A stretch of DNA of 23,531 bases from contig JAFSUE010000142.1 of the NCBI GenBank assembly GCA_017445435.1, positions 1 through 23,531 on the forward strand. Reading direction: 5' to 3'. The notes under the pieces are model-generated. The model was not told where the DNA came from and ran no database searches. It worked only from the letters and a program-made list of their open reading frames with translations. Made by a program: the position numbers and the translations under genes. Source of the DNA: Selenomonadaceae bacterium (GTDB taxonomy: Bacteria > Bacillota > Negativicutes > Selenomonadales > Selenomonadaceae). Every line of letters begins with the position of its first letter. Position 1 is the stretch's first letter. This document shows, piece after piece, positions 15,008-22,159 of this stretch.

Positions 15008-16204
15008 GATAAAAACATCGTCTAAAATGTTTATAACTTCGTCAATCTGCGCGGGAGTCACGATTAAAGGCGGAACAAATCTTAACACCGTGCCAGCCGT
15101 ACAATTTATAATCGCGCCGCGTTTCATACATTCATTGACAATTTCAACGCCTTTAAGTTTTGAGTTGGAAAGTTGCAAGCCCAAAATCAAACCTTCGCCG
15201 CGAACTTCGCTAATTTGGTCGGAATATTTTTTCTGCAAATCGATAAGCTTGCCTTTAAAATATTTTCCAACTTCGTCGACGTGCGCCAAAAATTTTTCAT
15301 TCGGTATCGTGTCAAGTACAACGTTAGCCGCCGCACAAGCAAGCGGATTTCCGCCGAATGTTGTACCGTGATCGCCAGCGTGAAAAGCTTGTGCAACTTT
15401 TTCCGTGACGATAAACGCGCCAATAGGTACGCCGCCAGCAAGTCCCTTCGCCAAAGTGACAATATCGGGCTTTATGCCGTACTTTTCGTAAGCAAAAAAT
15501 TTTCCGCTACGTCCCATTCCACATTGAATTTCATCAAGAATCAAAAGTGCGCCGTGCTTGTCGCAAAGTTCACGAACTTTTTTCAGATAATCATCTTTCG
15601 GCGGATAGACGCCGCCTTCACCTTGAATTGTTTCAAGCATAACCGCGCAGGTCTTATCGCTGATTTTACTTTCAAGGTCGGCAATGTCATTGTACTTTAC
15701 GTAGTCGAAGGCAGCAGGCAACGGCTCAAAACCTTTATGATATTTCGGTTGACCAGTCGCAGTTAAAGTTGCAAGCGTCCTGCCGTGAAAACTATCCCAC
15801 GCCGTGATAATTTGCGATTTTTCAGCATCGATTGAATGCGCGAACTTACGGGCAATTTTTATAGCGCCTTCGTTAGCTTCAGCGCCTGAATTTGCGAAAA
15901 ATGCGCGGTCAAGTCCAGAAAGTTCCACGAGTTTAGCGGCGGCGTTAGCTTGCGGCTCCGTGTAATACAAATTTGAAACGTGAATCAATTTAGCCGCTTG
16001 CTTTGAAACTACGTCGACAAGTGGCGGGTAAGCGTGCCCCAAAACATTTACTGCAATTCCTGCTAAAAAGTCTACGTACTTTTTACCATTGATGTCGTAA
16101 ACGTACGCGCCGTCACCGTGATCTAAAACTATTTTGTAGCGATTGAATACGGGCAAATAATTTTTATCGTCTCTATCGAAAATTTTTTCTTGTGTCTCAC
16201 TCAA
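14999..16204 (-). CDS. argD: Acetylornithine aminotransferase
   Basis: A PLP-dependent class III aminotransferase that converts N-acetylglutamate semialdehyde to N-acetylornithine, with glutamate as donor. The 401-residue protein has FANSGAEANEGAIKIARK (103-120), the SFHGRTLATLTATGQ stretch, LDEIQCGMGRSGKFFAYE and the PLP lysine about K253 in TLAKGLAGG. It ends RFVPPLIVTPAQIDEVI, typical of ArgD. Start is TTG 16204 with GGAGG 8 bases upstream. argF follows. gltS lies upstream and divergent, supplying glutamate. A palindrome resembling an ARG box is just before the ribosome binding site. The last residues NA and the stop are encoded by a period-7 array. Confidence 0.95.
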   Translation of the reverse strand: MSETQEKIFDRDDKNYLPVFNRYKIVLDHGDGAYVYDINGKKYVDFLAGIAVNVLGHAYPPLVDVVSKQAAKLIHVSNLYYTEPQANAAAKLVELSGLDRAFFANSGAEANEGAIKIARKFAHSIDAEKSQIITAWDSFHGRTLATLTATGQPKYHKGFEPLPAAFDYVKYNDIADLESKISDKTCAVMLETIQGEGGVYPPKDDYLKKVRELCDKHGALLILDEIQCGMGRSGKFFAYEKYGIKPDIVTLAKGLAGGVPIGAFIVTEKVAQAFHAGDHGTTFGGNPLACAAANVVLDTIPNEKFLAHVDEVGKYFKGKLIDLQKKYSDQISEVRGEGLILGLQLSNSKLKGVEIVNECMKRGAIINCTAGTVLRFVPPLIVTPAQIDEVINILDDVFINA

Positions 16205-16220
16205 ATTAAATTCCTCCTTC

Positions 16221-16235
16221 TGAAATGGTAATTCA
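16221..16235 (-). promoter_or_regulatory. Candidate ARG-box operator
   Basis: TGAATTACCATTTCA on the minus strand is a near palindrome resembling the ArgR/AhrC half-site pair (TGAAT---ATTCA). It lies 4-18 bases upstream of the argD ribosome binding site, in the argD-gltS divergent region. Only one box is visible and the spacing is one base short of the classic box, so the call is weak. Confidence 0.3.
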
Positions 16236-16346
16236 ATTATTCTGCGTTAAAATCCTTCAAAGCTCGTGTAGATAATTTTCAGCGGTATTAAAAGGAATGC
16301 AAAGTTTATTAGCGAATTTCAATAAAAAATTTGTAGAGGGAAAATT

Positions 16347-17540
16347 ATGGAGATTATAGCGTTGAATATGTACCAAACGACGGCGCTTGCTGTAGTTATG
16401 CTGTACGTAGGGAAAATTTTAAAAGTACGATTACCATTTCTAGAAAAATTTTGCATACCCGCACCAGTTGTCGGCGGGCTTTTATTTGCAGTAATTTCCT
16501 GCGCATTGTACGTTTTAGAAATTGTAGAAATTAAATTCGACACGACGCTAGAAAATTTTTTTATGGTAGCATTTTTCACGTCGGTGGGATTTCAAGCGAA
16601 CGTAAAAATTTTGAAGAGCGGCGGAGTCAGCTTGCTAATTTTTTTAGTCAGCGTAATTTTTTTGATAATCGGGCAAAATATTTTAGCGATAATTTTATCA
16701 AAACTTTTGAACGTCAGCCCACTTGTAGGACTTTGCACGGGTTCAATTGCAATGACAGGCGGTCACGGTACATCAGGCGCATTTGGTCCAGTTTTAGAAA
16801 ATTTCGGCTTGCACGACGCAACCACATTGTGTATGGCGGCGGCAACTTTCGGCTTAGTCGGCGGCTCATTAATGGGCGGACCTTTGGGCAGAAGTTTAAT
16901 TTTAAGCAAAAATCTTTTGGAAACGGCGATAAAGGCGGATGATTCAGTTTTAGTCGAAGAAAAAAATAAACATCATAAATCAGCGGCGAAATATTCTGTA
17001 GGATTTTATCAAATTATTTTTGCAATGGGCGCTGGAACAATTTTTTCAGAAGTTTTGACAAAGTCGGGAATGACGTTTCCAATTTACATTGGCGCAATGA
17101 TTGTGGCGGCGCTGATGAGAAATTACAGCGAATTTTACGGCAAGTTTAAAGTTCACATTGGCGAAATTAGCGACATAGGCGGAATATGTTTATCAATTTT
17201 TTTAGGGATAGCGATGATAACGCTAAAACTTTGGGATCTGGCGGCGTTAGCAATTCCGCTGATAATTTTACTTTTGGGACAAACAATTTTTATGTTTTTG
17301 TACGCGCGATTTATAATTTTCAACGTAATGGGGCGAAATTACGACGCGGCAATTTTATCGGCTGGAACTTGTGGCTTTGGAATGGGCGCGACGCCGAACG
17401 CTATGGCAAATATGCAAGTTTTGACTACAAAATTTGCGCCGTCGGTTAAAGCGTACCTTTTAGTGCCGATAGTCGGAAGTATGTTTGCCGATTTTATAAA
17501 CAGCGTGACGATAACATTTTTCATAAATTTTGTTGCTTAA
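16347..17540 (+). CDS. gltS: Sodium/glutamate symporter
   Basis: A GltS-family inner-membrane carrier that imports glutamate with sodium. The 397-residue, highly hydrophobic protein has about ten membrane spans. It shows the two inverted family signatures: IPAPVVGGLLFAVIS with the pore loop SIAMTGGHGTSGAFGP, and the second-half GTCGFGMGATPNAMANM. The central soluble loop (about residues 195-210) is charged. ATG 16347 has AGAGGG 6 bases upstream. It is divergent from argD, whose product uses glutamate. It ends with two codons after NFVA and no convincing terminator was seen directly after it. Confidence 0.93.
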   Translation: MEIIALNMYQTTALAVVMLYVGKILKVRLPFLEKFCIPAPVVGGLLFAVISCALYVLEIVEIKFDTTLENFFMVAFFTSVGFQANVKILKSGGVSLLIFLVSVIFLIIGQNILAIILSKLLNVSPLVGLCTGSIAMTGGHGTSGAFGPVLENFGLHDATTLCMAAATFGLVGGSLMGGPLGRSLILSKNLLETAIKADDSVLVEEKNKHHKSAAKYSVGFYQIIFAMGAGTIFSEVLTKSGMTFPIYIGAMIVAALMRNYSEFYGKFKVHIGEISDIGGICLSIFLGIAMITLKLWDLAALAIPLIILLLGQTIFMFLYARFIIFNVMGRNYDAAILSAGTCGFGMGATPNAMANMQVLTTKFAPSVKAYLLVPIVGSMFADFINSVTITFFINFVA

Positions 17541-17631
17541 TGAGTAAAAATTTTGTGAGTTGAAATTATATTGAACAGGTAGAGGAAAGATAAAAATCCC
17601 GCAAAAAAACTCCGTCGCATATTTACTTCGT

Positions 17632-17702
17632 GGAAAATTTCAATAAAAATTAATGGTCACATTGAAATTTCCTTGACAACTTTATATTTAACGCAGTAAA
17701 AT
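17632..17702 (+). promoter_or_regulatory. Promoter with abutting inverted repeat upstream of the AAA+ gene
   Basis: TTGACA (17673-17678) and TAAAAT (17697-17702) with an 18-base spacer make a good sigma-A promoter. A 12-base inverted repeat, GGAAAATTTCAAT (17632-17644, one extra A) and ATTGAAATTTCC (17661-17672), ends exactly at the -35 box. It could be an operator or a gltS terminator stem, but no T-run follows it, which favours an operator. Confidence 0.5.
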
Positions 17703-17770
17703 TTTTCCTCAAAGTTTTTTGAAGGGAGTATTTAACGTGCGGAAAAATTTTCAAAAAAATTTTTTTAATG

Positions 17771-17802
17771 TGCAAAAATTTGCAGTTAAGCTATGCTACA
17801 AT
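17771..17802 (+). promoter_or_regulatory. Extended -10 promoter with TGCAAA palindrome
   Basis: TATGCTACAAT (TACAAT at 17797-17802 with an extended TG) lies about 53 bases before the AAA+ start. No -35 is present. Where it should be, the palindrome TGCAAAAATTTGCA (17771-17784) occurs, a possible activator or repressor site. This is a second candidate promoter for the gene. Confidence 0.4.
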
Positions 17803-17854
17803 AAAAACATAGTCAGCAAAAAATTTTCGGCAAAGTGAAAGGGCAGGTGCAGGG

Positions 17855-19936
17855 ATGTTTTATTATAGATTTCAATTAACTTATGATTGTGATGATGATT
17901 CAAATCTTTCAGCGATAGCGGCGTTGGACAATGTGTCGCGTCGTGAATGGCGCTACCATGTTGCTGAATTTGCATCTGGACTTAGCGATGAAAATTTTGG
18001 CGGCAAGATGACTTTCATAGCTTATCGCGCTAAGCCAAATAATTTTTTAATGTTGGTGTCAGCTGATGACATTCAACCATTAAATTCCACGAAGATAATT
18101 AAAAGAATTGAAAAATATCTTGCCGAACAAGCTGAACAAGGCGAATACATTATGGAAGACGTTAAAATTTCCCGCCTTGAAGAAATTACCACGACGCAGT
18201 TTGCTAAAATTTGTGACCAAGCTAACCGCTCCGATTACGTGCAAGATTATTATAGAATCGTCGACGCTACTGGCATAAATTGTTTGAATAACGACAACTT
18301 CAAATTAAGTGAAAATATTTGTAGCGATAAAAAACTTAGCTACACGGCGGCGAAAAATCGCGCGGCGAAACTTTTGGCAGATACAACTTTCTTTGATGAA
18401 CTTGACAGAATTTACGCTGGAGAAAACGCCAAGCATTTTTACGGACAACCAGTTCACTATAAAATTGTAGCTGGCAACAGTAAATCTTCGCAGGCGTTAG
18501 CAACGTTGCTTGCAAATGCGCTTTATATGAATAAACGTTTGACGAGTCGGCGCATTAACTTTTTCACAAGCATAACGGAAAATTGCTACTACGAAGACGA
18601 TTTTGAAGGACTTGTACGCAATGCGGCTGGCGGCGTCGTAGTCATTGAGTTAAGCGGCGAACGCGTGAGAAGTGGACAATTTGCCTACGCTTACGAAGAA
18701 GTTGTAGACTTCATAGCGGAAAATGTTCGTAGAAACTGCCGCAATACGTTATTCATCTTCGTTGAGATTGTCAATCGTCCAGGATTTTCTCCGCAACTTA
18801 TCGCTAAACTTCAAGACGATTTACATTTAATCGAATTGCAGGAAGGCGCGGGCAATCGTGATGAAGCGTTGGTTTATCTGAAAAATTTAATGGAAAGTTC
18901 CGAAATGGCGGACGTTTACACGGACGCGGAACTTTTGGAAGCGATGGGCGACAAGTTGACCTTCCGCGCGTCAGATATTTATCAAGTGCAGGAAAAACTT
19001 TACAGCAACGCGCTGAAAGATAAAAGTTACCCCGCCTACCGTGAAGTTGATAGAATTGCCGTGAAAGTTGATGCTAAAGACGGCGACGCTTACAAGGAAC
19101 TGCAAAATTTAATTGGCTTGACGGAGCAGAAAGATTTAATTGAACAAATTTTAGCCGCGCACCGCGTACAGAAAATGCGGCTTGACTTTGGACTTGATAA
19201 GCAAAAGGCGTCGTTGCATATGTCGTTCACTGGCAATCCTGGTAGCGCAAAGACGACGGTATCAAGGCTTATTGCGTCGATCCTTAGTAAGGAAGGCGTG
19301 TTGAAGTCGGGACGTTTCGTCGAATGTGGACGCGCAGATTTAGTTGCAAAATACGTAGGCTGGACGGCTAAAGCAGTTCGTGAAAAGTTCAATGAAGCAC
19401 GCGGCGGCGTACTGTTCATTGATGAAGCTTACGCGCTTTCAGACGGCGAACATTCAACTTTCGGTGACGAAGCTATTCACACGATTGTACAGGAAATGGA
19501 AAATCACCGCGAAGATGTCATTGTAATTTTTGCTGGCTATCCCGATAAGATGAAAGAATTTCTTGACCGTAACGAAGGCTTGAGAAGTCGAATTGCCTTT
19601 CACGTCAACTTTCCTGACTACAACGCGGATGAATTGGTACAGATTTTGAAGTTAATGGCGTCGAAGAAAAATTATAATCTTGACGACGAAGTTATTGCGC
19701 ACTGCAAGAAAATTTTTAAACGCGCCGCTGGAAAAAAGAATTTTGGTAATGGTCGATTTGTCCGCAACCTTTTAGAGCAAGCGTCTTTGAAACATGCACG
19801 CCGAATTATTCGCGAACACAAAGACGGTGAAGTTACGAAGGAAGATTTGTTGACTTTCAAGGTAGATGATTTTGAAGTCAACGTCGATAAAACGTACAAG
19901 GAAGATAAATTTTTAGGCTTTAAATTTAAAAGTTAA
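17855..19936 (+). CDS. CbxX/SpoVK-type AAA+ ATPase with degenerate N-terminal module
   Basis: A 693-residue cytosolic AAA+ protein. Residues about 1-190 are a unique region. About 190-400 look like a degenerate AAA+ module: HYKIVAGNSKSSQALATLLA sits at the P-loop position without GKT, and GGVVVIELSG at Walker B without the DE pair. Residues about 420-665 are an intact CbxX/CfxQ module with Walker A GNPGSAKTT (460-468), Walker B GGVLFIDEAYAL, IVIFAGYPDKMKEF and the arginine finger in GLRSRI. Relatives include CbbX, SpoVK and EccA, which remodel protein complexes. The partner here is unknown. ATG 17855 has a purine-rich site (GGGCAGG). The gene has its own promoter region and terminator, so it is probably single-gene. 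No RuBisCO, sporulation or secretion genes are near. Confidence 0.88.
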   Translation: MFYYRFQLTYDCDDDSNLSAIAALDNVSRREWRYHVAEFASGLSDENFGGKMTFIAYRAKPNNFLMLVSADDIQPLNSTKIIKRIEKYLAEQAEQGEYIMEDVKISRLEEITTTQFAKICDQANRSDYVQDYYRIVDATGINCLNNDNFKLSENICSDKKLSYTAAKNRAAKLLADTTFFDELDRIYAGENAKHFYGQPVHYKIVAGNSKSSQALATLLANALYMNKRLTSRRINFFTSITENCYYEDDFEGLVRNAAGGVVVIELSGERVRSGQFAYAYEEVVDFIAENVRRNCRNTLFIFVEIVNRPGFSPQLIAKLQDDLHLIELQEGAGNRDEALVYLKNLMESSEMADVYTDAELLEAMGDKLTFRASDIYQVQEKLYSNALKDKSYPAYREVDRIAVKVDAKDGDAYKELQNLIGLTEQKDLIEQILAAHRVQKMRLDFGLDKQKASLHMSFTGNPGSAKTTVSRLIASILSKEGVLKSGRFVECGRADLVAKYVGWTAKAVREKFNEARGGVLFIDEAYALSDGEHSTFGDEAIHTIVQEMENHREDVIVIFAGYPDKMKEFLDRNEGLRSRIAFHVNFPDYNADELVQILKLMASKKNYNLDDEVIAHCKKIFKRAAGKKNFGNGRFVRNLLEQASLKHARRIIREHKDGEVTKEDLLTFKVDDFEVNVDKTYKEDKFLGFKFKS

Positions 19937-19980
19937 AAATTAAAAATTACAGATTAGTCTCAAAGTTTTTCATAAAAAAT

Positions 19981-20021
19981 AGCCGCAAATTTCTAAACGA
20001 AGTTTGTGGCTTATTTTTTTT
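19981..20021 (+). terminator. Terminator of the AAA+ ATPase gene
   Basis: AGCCGCAAATTTC pairs with GAAGTTTGTGGCT (two wobble or mismatch positions) around TAAAC, followed by TATTTTTTTT. Confidence 0.8.
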
Positions 20022-20030
20022 ACAAAATTT

Positions 20031-20212
20031 TAGATCGTATTGATTAAGTAGAATTTTTTATTTTATTTTTTTAAATCTACTTTTTTCTTTTGGCGCAAAT
20101 TTAGTTAGTAGTGAGTAGTCAGTAGTTAGTAGTTAGTAATTTAAACTGTTCGCCGCTTTCTTGTGTTCCCCAGCGTCCAACTCCACAAGGCGCTGAAATG
20201 CCGCGAAGTACC
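20031..20212 (+). repeat. Dispersed structured element, copy 3 (interrupted)
   Basis: The start TAGATCGTATTGATT matches copy 1, as does the T-rich stretch to CTACTTTTTTCTTTTGGCGC. The right arm of the palindrome and the GCGGCATTT arm are then absent and a period-7 array (20101-20143) is in their place. The right part, GTGTTCCCCAGCGTCC through CGCTGAAATGCCGCG, is almost identical to copy 1 and ends AAGTACC. It lies between two convergent genes. Confidence 0.75.
20101..20143. repeat. Period-7 array, unit AGTAGTT
   Basis: Five to six copies of a 7-base unit (TTAGTAG, TGAGTAG, TCAGTAG, TTAGTAA). The unit differs entirely from ATTACGC, but the period is the same. It occupies the middle of dispersed element copy 3. 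Confidence 0.85.
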
Positions 20213-20272
20213 ACCATTTTTTCTACTTTGAATTGATTAATTATTCAACTCTGCCTAGTCTGCGGAAAATTT

Positions 20273-20470
20273 TCAATCAAGTTTATAATGTTTGCCCTTA
20301 ATGCCTGCCGCGTCCATAATCAATTTTTCATACAGCGCAAAAACTTCTTGGCGGCTACGCGTTTCGCCTTGCGCCTTTGAGTACTCATAAAATTTGTCCA
20401 TAGTCTTTTTAAATTCGTCGGACATGGGCAACCCGTTAGAAAATTTGTAACCGCCTTTGTAAGTAGCCAA
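20273..20470 (-). CDS. Small hypothetical protein, 65 residues
   Basis: Not recognised. A charged, mostly helical cytosolic protein: ATYKGGYKFSNGLPMSDEFK, then TMDKFYEYSKAQGE and a C-terminal helix with FALYEKLIMDAAGIK. TTG 20470 was chosen because AGAAAGG lies about 9 bases upstream; ATG 20479 would overlap that site. It follows the EamA transporter gene by 43 bases on the same strand and is probably co-transcribed, so it may be a partner or simply a passenger. No cysteines or known motif were seen. Confidence 0.65.
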   Translation of the reverse strand: MATYKGGYKFSNGLPMSDEFKKTMDKFYEYSKAQGETRSRQEVFALYEKLIMDAAGIKGKHYKLD

Positions 20471-20492
20471 AAAAATCATCCTTTCTAAAAAA

Positions 20493-20527
20493 ATAATTCT
20501 GCATTCTTAATTCTTAATTCCTAATGA
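20493..20527. repeat. Period-7 array, unit TAATTCT, forming the EamA stop
   Basis: Five units (TAATTCT, GCATTCT, TAATTCT, TAATTCC, TAATGAC). On the minus strand the last EamA codons AGG AAT TAA lie in the array, which ends at the ribosome binding site of the next gene. Confidence 0.75.
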
Positions 20528-21386
20528 CGCGCCATTGGGTGACGATAATTCCCGCCAACATCAATATGCATCCAAAAATTTCACGTCCGCTCATAACTTC
20601 GCCCAAAAGTAGCCAGCCTGATAACGCGCCGAAAATTGATTCAAAACTCATCAAAATTGCCGCCGCCGAAGGTTCAGCGTACTTTTGCCCATAAATTTGC
20701 AACGTGAACGCTACGCCCGAACTCATTACGCCGCCGTAAAAAATTGGAAATGCCGCGTTTAAAATTGCGTCCCACGACGGATTTTCAAAAATCGTCATAG
20801 CTATAAAACTTAATATCGCCGTCACGAAAACTTGACTTGTTGAAAGGTCTATCGTGTCAACTTTTTTTGCGAATCTGTCAACAGCTAAAATTTGCAACGT
20901 CCAAAATACCGCGCCGATTAGTAAGAGGAAGTCACCGAAATTTATTGTAAGCTCTTCACTTATCGCCAAAAAGTACAGACCTGTTATCGCTAGAAATGCG
21001 CCAATCCAATTTTCCGTACGAATTTTTTTGCCGAGCCATTTTGAAACTAACGGCACAAAAATTATGTAAAGGCACGTTATGAATGCCGCTTTGCCAGCCG
21101 TCGTGTAAACCATTGCTACTTGCTGAAATGAACTTGCCGTAAATAAAAATACTCCGCAGAAAATTCCCGCCAAAAAGCCACGTCCATATTTGCCAGCGCG
21201 ACGATCTTTTAACCTTTCAGCGTGCGTGAAGTACATAACTACAATCATTGCTAAAAAGCCGATAAAATATCTTGACGCCGCGTAGGAAAATGGTCCGAGT
21301 CCGTCCATTCCGCTAATCTGCGCGACAAATGTTGTTCCCCAAAAAAATGATGCACCAAGTAACATTAACGCGCCGCGTAATTGCAT
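20514..21386 (-). CDS. EamA/DMT-family transporter
   Basis: A drug/metabolite transporter superfamily inner-membrane protein of 290 residues with about ten spans in two EamA halves. The first half starts GALMLLGASFFWGTTFVAQ, the second around DFLLLIGAVFWTLQILAVDR. The family's end-of-repeat signatures are visible: FVPLVSKWLGKKIRTENWIG and FESIFGALSGWLLLGEVMSG. Substrate cannot be read from sequence; relatives export amino acids or metabolites. ATG 21386 has AAAGGTGGA 8 bases upstream. It is followed by the 65-residue gene. Confidence 0.88.
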   Translation of the reverse strand: MQLRGALMLLGASFFWGTTFVAQISGMDGLGPFSYAASRYFIGFLAMIVVMYFTHAERLKDRRAGKYGRGFLAGIFCGVFLFTASSFQQVAMVYTTAGKAAFITCLYIIFVPLVSKWLGKKIRTENWIGAFLAITGLYFLAISEELTINFGDFLLLIGAVFWTLQILAVDRFAKKVDTIDLSTSQVFVTAILSFIAMTIFENPSWDAILNAAFPIFYGGVMSSGVAFTLQIYGQKYAEPSAAAILMSFESIFGALSGWLLLGEVMSGREIFGCILMLAGIIVTQWRVIRN

Positions 21387-21425
21387 TTTATACGTCCACC
21401 TTTACTTGTATTTGAAAAATTTTTA

Positions 21426-21488
21426 TTGGCTGTTGCGGCAGGGGTAGTTACGCATTACCTTTGCAAGTGGTTAGCCAAACGTAGATAA
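21426..21488 (+). pseudogene. Second copy of the tiny hydrophobic peptide (start lost)
   Basis: The frame reads LAVAAGVVTHYLCKWLAKRR then TAA, matching the peptide at 7149 (VAA-VV-HY--K-L). The DNA also matches (GTTGCGGCA-G-GTAGT---GCATTAC). There is no ATG and no ribosome binding site; only a TTG at 21426 is in frame, so this copy looks 5'-truncated, probably near the EamA start region. Confidence 0.5.
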
Positions 21489-21490
21489 AA

Positions 21491-21637
21491 TTATTTCTTA
21501 CTTTTAATCGGCTTTATTATTATATCACTAATTTCAGAACTATAATAAAAAATTTCAACTGCGTCATGGTAAATTTTTTCTTCAACCTCCTCTTACGAAT
21601 CAGTTTCAATCGTTGTAACATAAATTTCAAACTTCAT
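21491..21637 (-). pseudogene. Small ORF interrupted by one in-frame TAA
   Basis: AAAGGGG lies 10 bases before ATG 21637. The frame reads MKFEIYVTTIETDS, then TAA (21593-21595), then EEVEEKIYHDAVEIFYY and on to IKPIKSKK and TAA at 21491. The two parts are in the same frame and alike in composition, so one 48-residue protein was split by a nonsense change. No family was recognised. It could be expressed by read-through or as two peptides. Confidence 0.5.
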
Positions 21638-21687
21638 ATTTTTAAATCCCCTTTGCGAAAATACTCAACGCTACATAATTAATGATT

Positions 21688-21939
21688 CTAACAACGCTTT
21701 CTATTTTTATCGTTGACTTTAGCGTAAAGTTCTTGCCGCGCCGATTCGTCGTAGTCGATAATCTCAAGACGAGTAATACAACACGCAATAACATTAGCGA
21801 GTGAAACAGCTTCAATGACAGGCGACCTCATTACCGCATATTGATACGATTCTAAAATTTCAAGGCGCGTAATGCAACAGGTTATAACGTCGACAAGTTC
21901 TTCTGCCTCGTCATCTAGAACTTTTTGAAAATAACACAA
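21688..21939 (-). CDS. Hypothetical protein with a 30-residue internal duplication
   Basis: An 83-residue ORF not recognised by family. Two units 30 residues apart share the core ITCCITRLEI and IACCITRLEI; flanks are also similar (EELVDV and AVSLAN before it, LESYQY and IDYDES after it). Each unit has a CC pair. The tail is basic (NDKNRKRC). Start TTG 21939 has no ribosome binding site and a stop lies four codons upstream, so the 5' end may be missing. It lies 50 bases upstream of the interrupted small ORF on the same strand. Confidence 0.4.
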   Translation of the reverse strand: MCYFQKVLDDEAEELVDVITCCITRLEILESYQYAVMRSPVIEAVSLANVIACCITRLEIIDYDESARQELYAKVNDKNRKRC

Positions 21940-22042
21940 AAAACACTAAAATAAAATCTTCAAAGTAGATATGGTCTGTGATATAATTTTCTTGAAACTT
22001 TAACATTTTTTGTTGTCAGTTTCTTATTTTTATACTCTCACA

Positions 22043-22119
22043 ATGAGTTACAATAAGATTATATTAGAATTGGCGTCGAACACGTCATAAAGAAAATAAA
22101 AAGTTTTCGGATTTTTTCT
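22043..22119 (+). pseudogene. IS5-like transposase fragment (C-terminal DDE region)
   Basis: The plus strand reads RIGVEHVIKKIKSFRIFSG from 22066. This closely resembles the conserved R-VEH-I-RIK-FRI stretch around the last catalytic glutamate of IS5-family DDE transposases. The preceding bases read YNKIILELASN in another frame, so a frameshift lies between them. The fragment ends exactly where the IS256-like terminal repeat begins. Confidence 0.45.
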
Positions 22120-22159
22120 GGGGAGTGTCAATAGTTTTGTGTAAGTGTGAAAAACGGTC

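Noticed and set aside
15173..15766. 197-codon plus-strand open frame opposite argD
   Set aside because: Entirely antisense to a well-supported gene; composition not protein-like.
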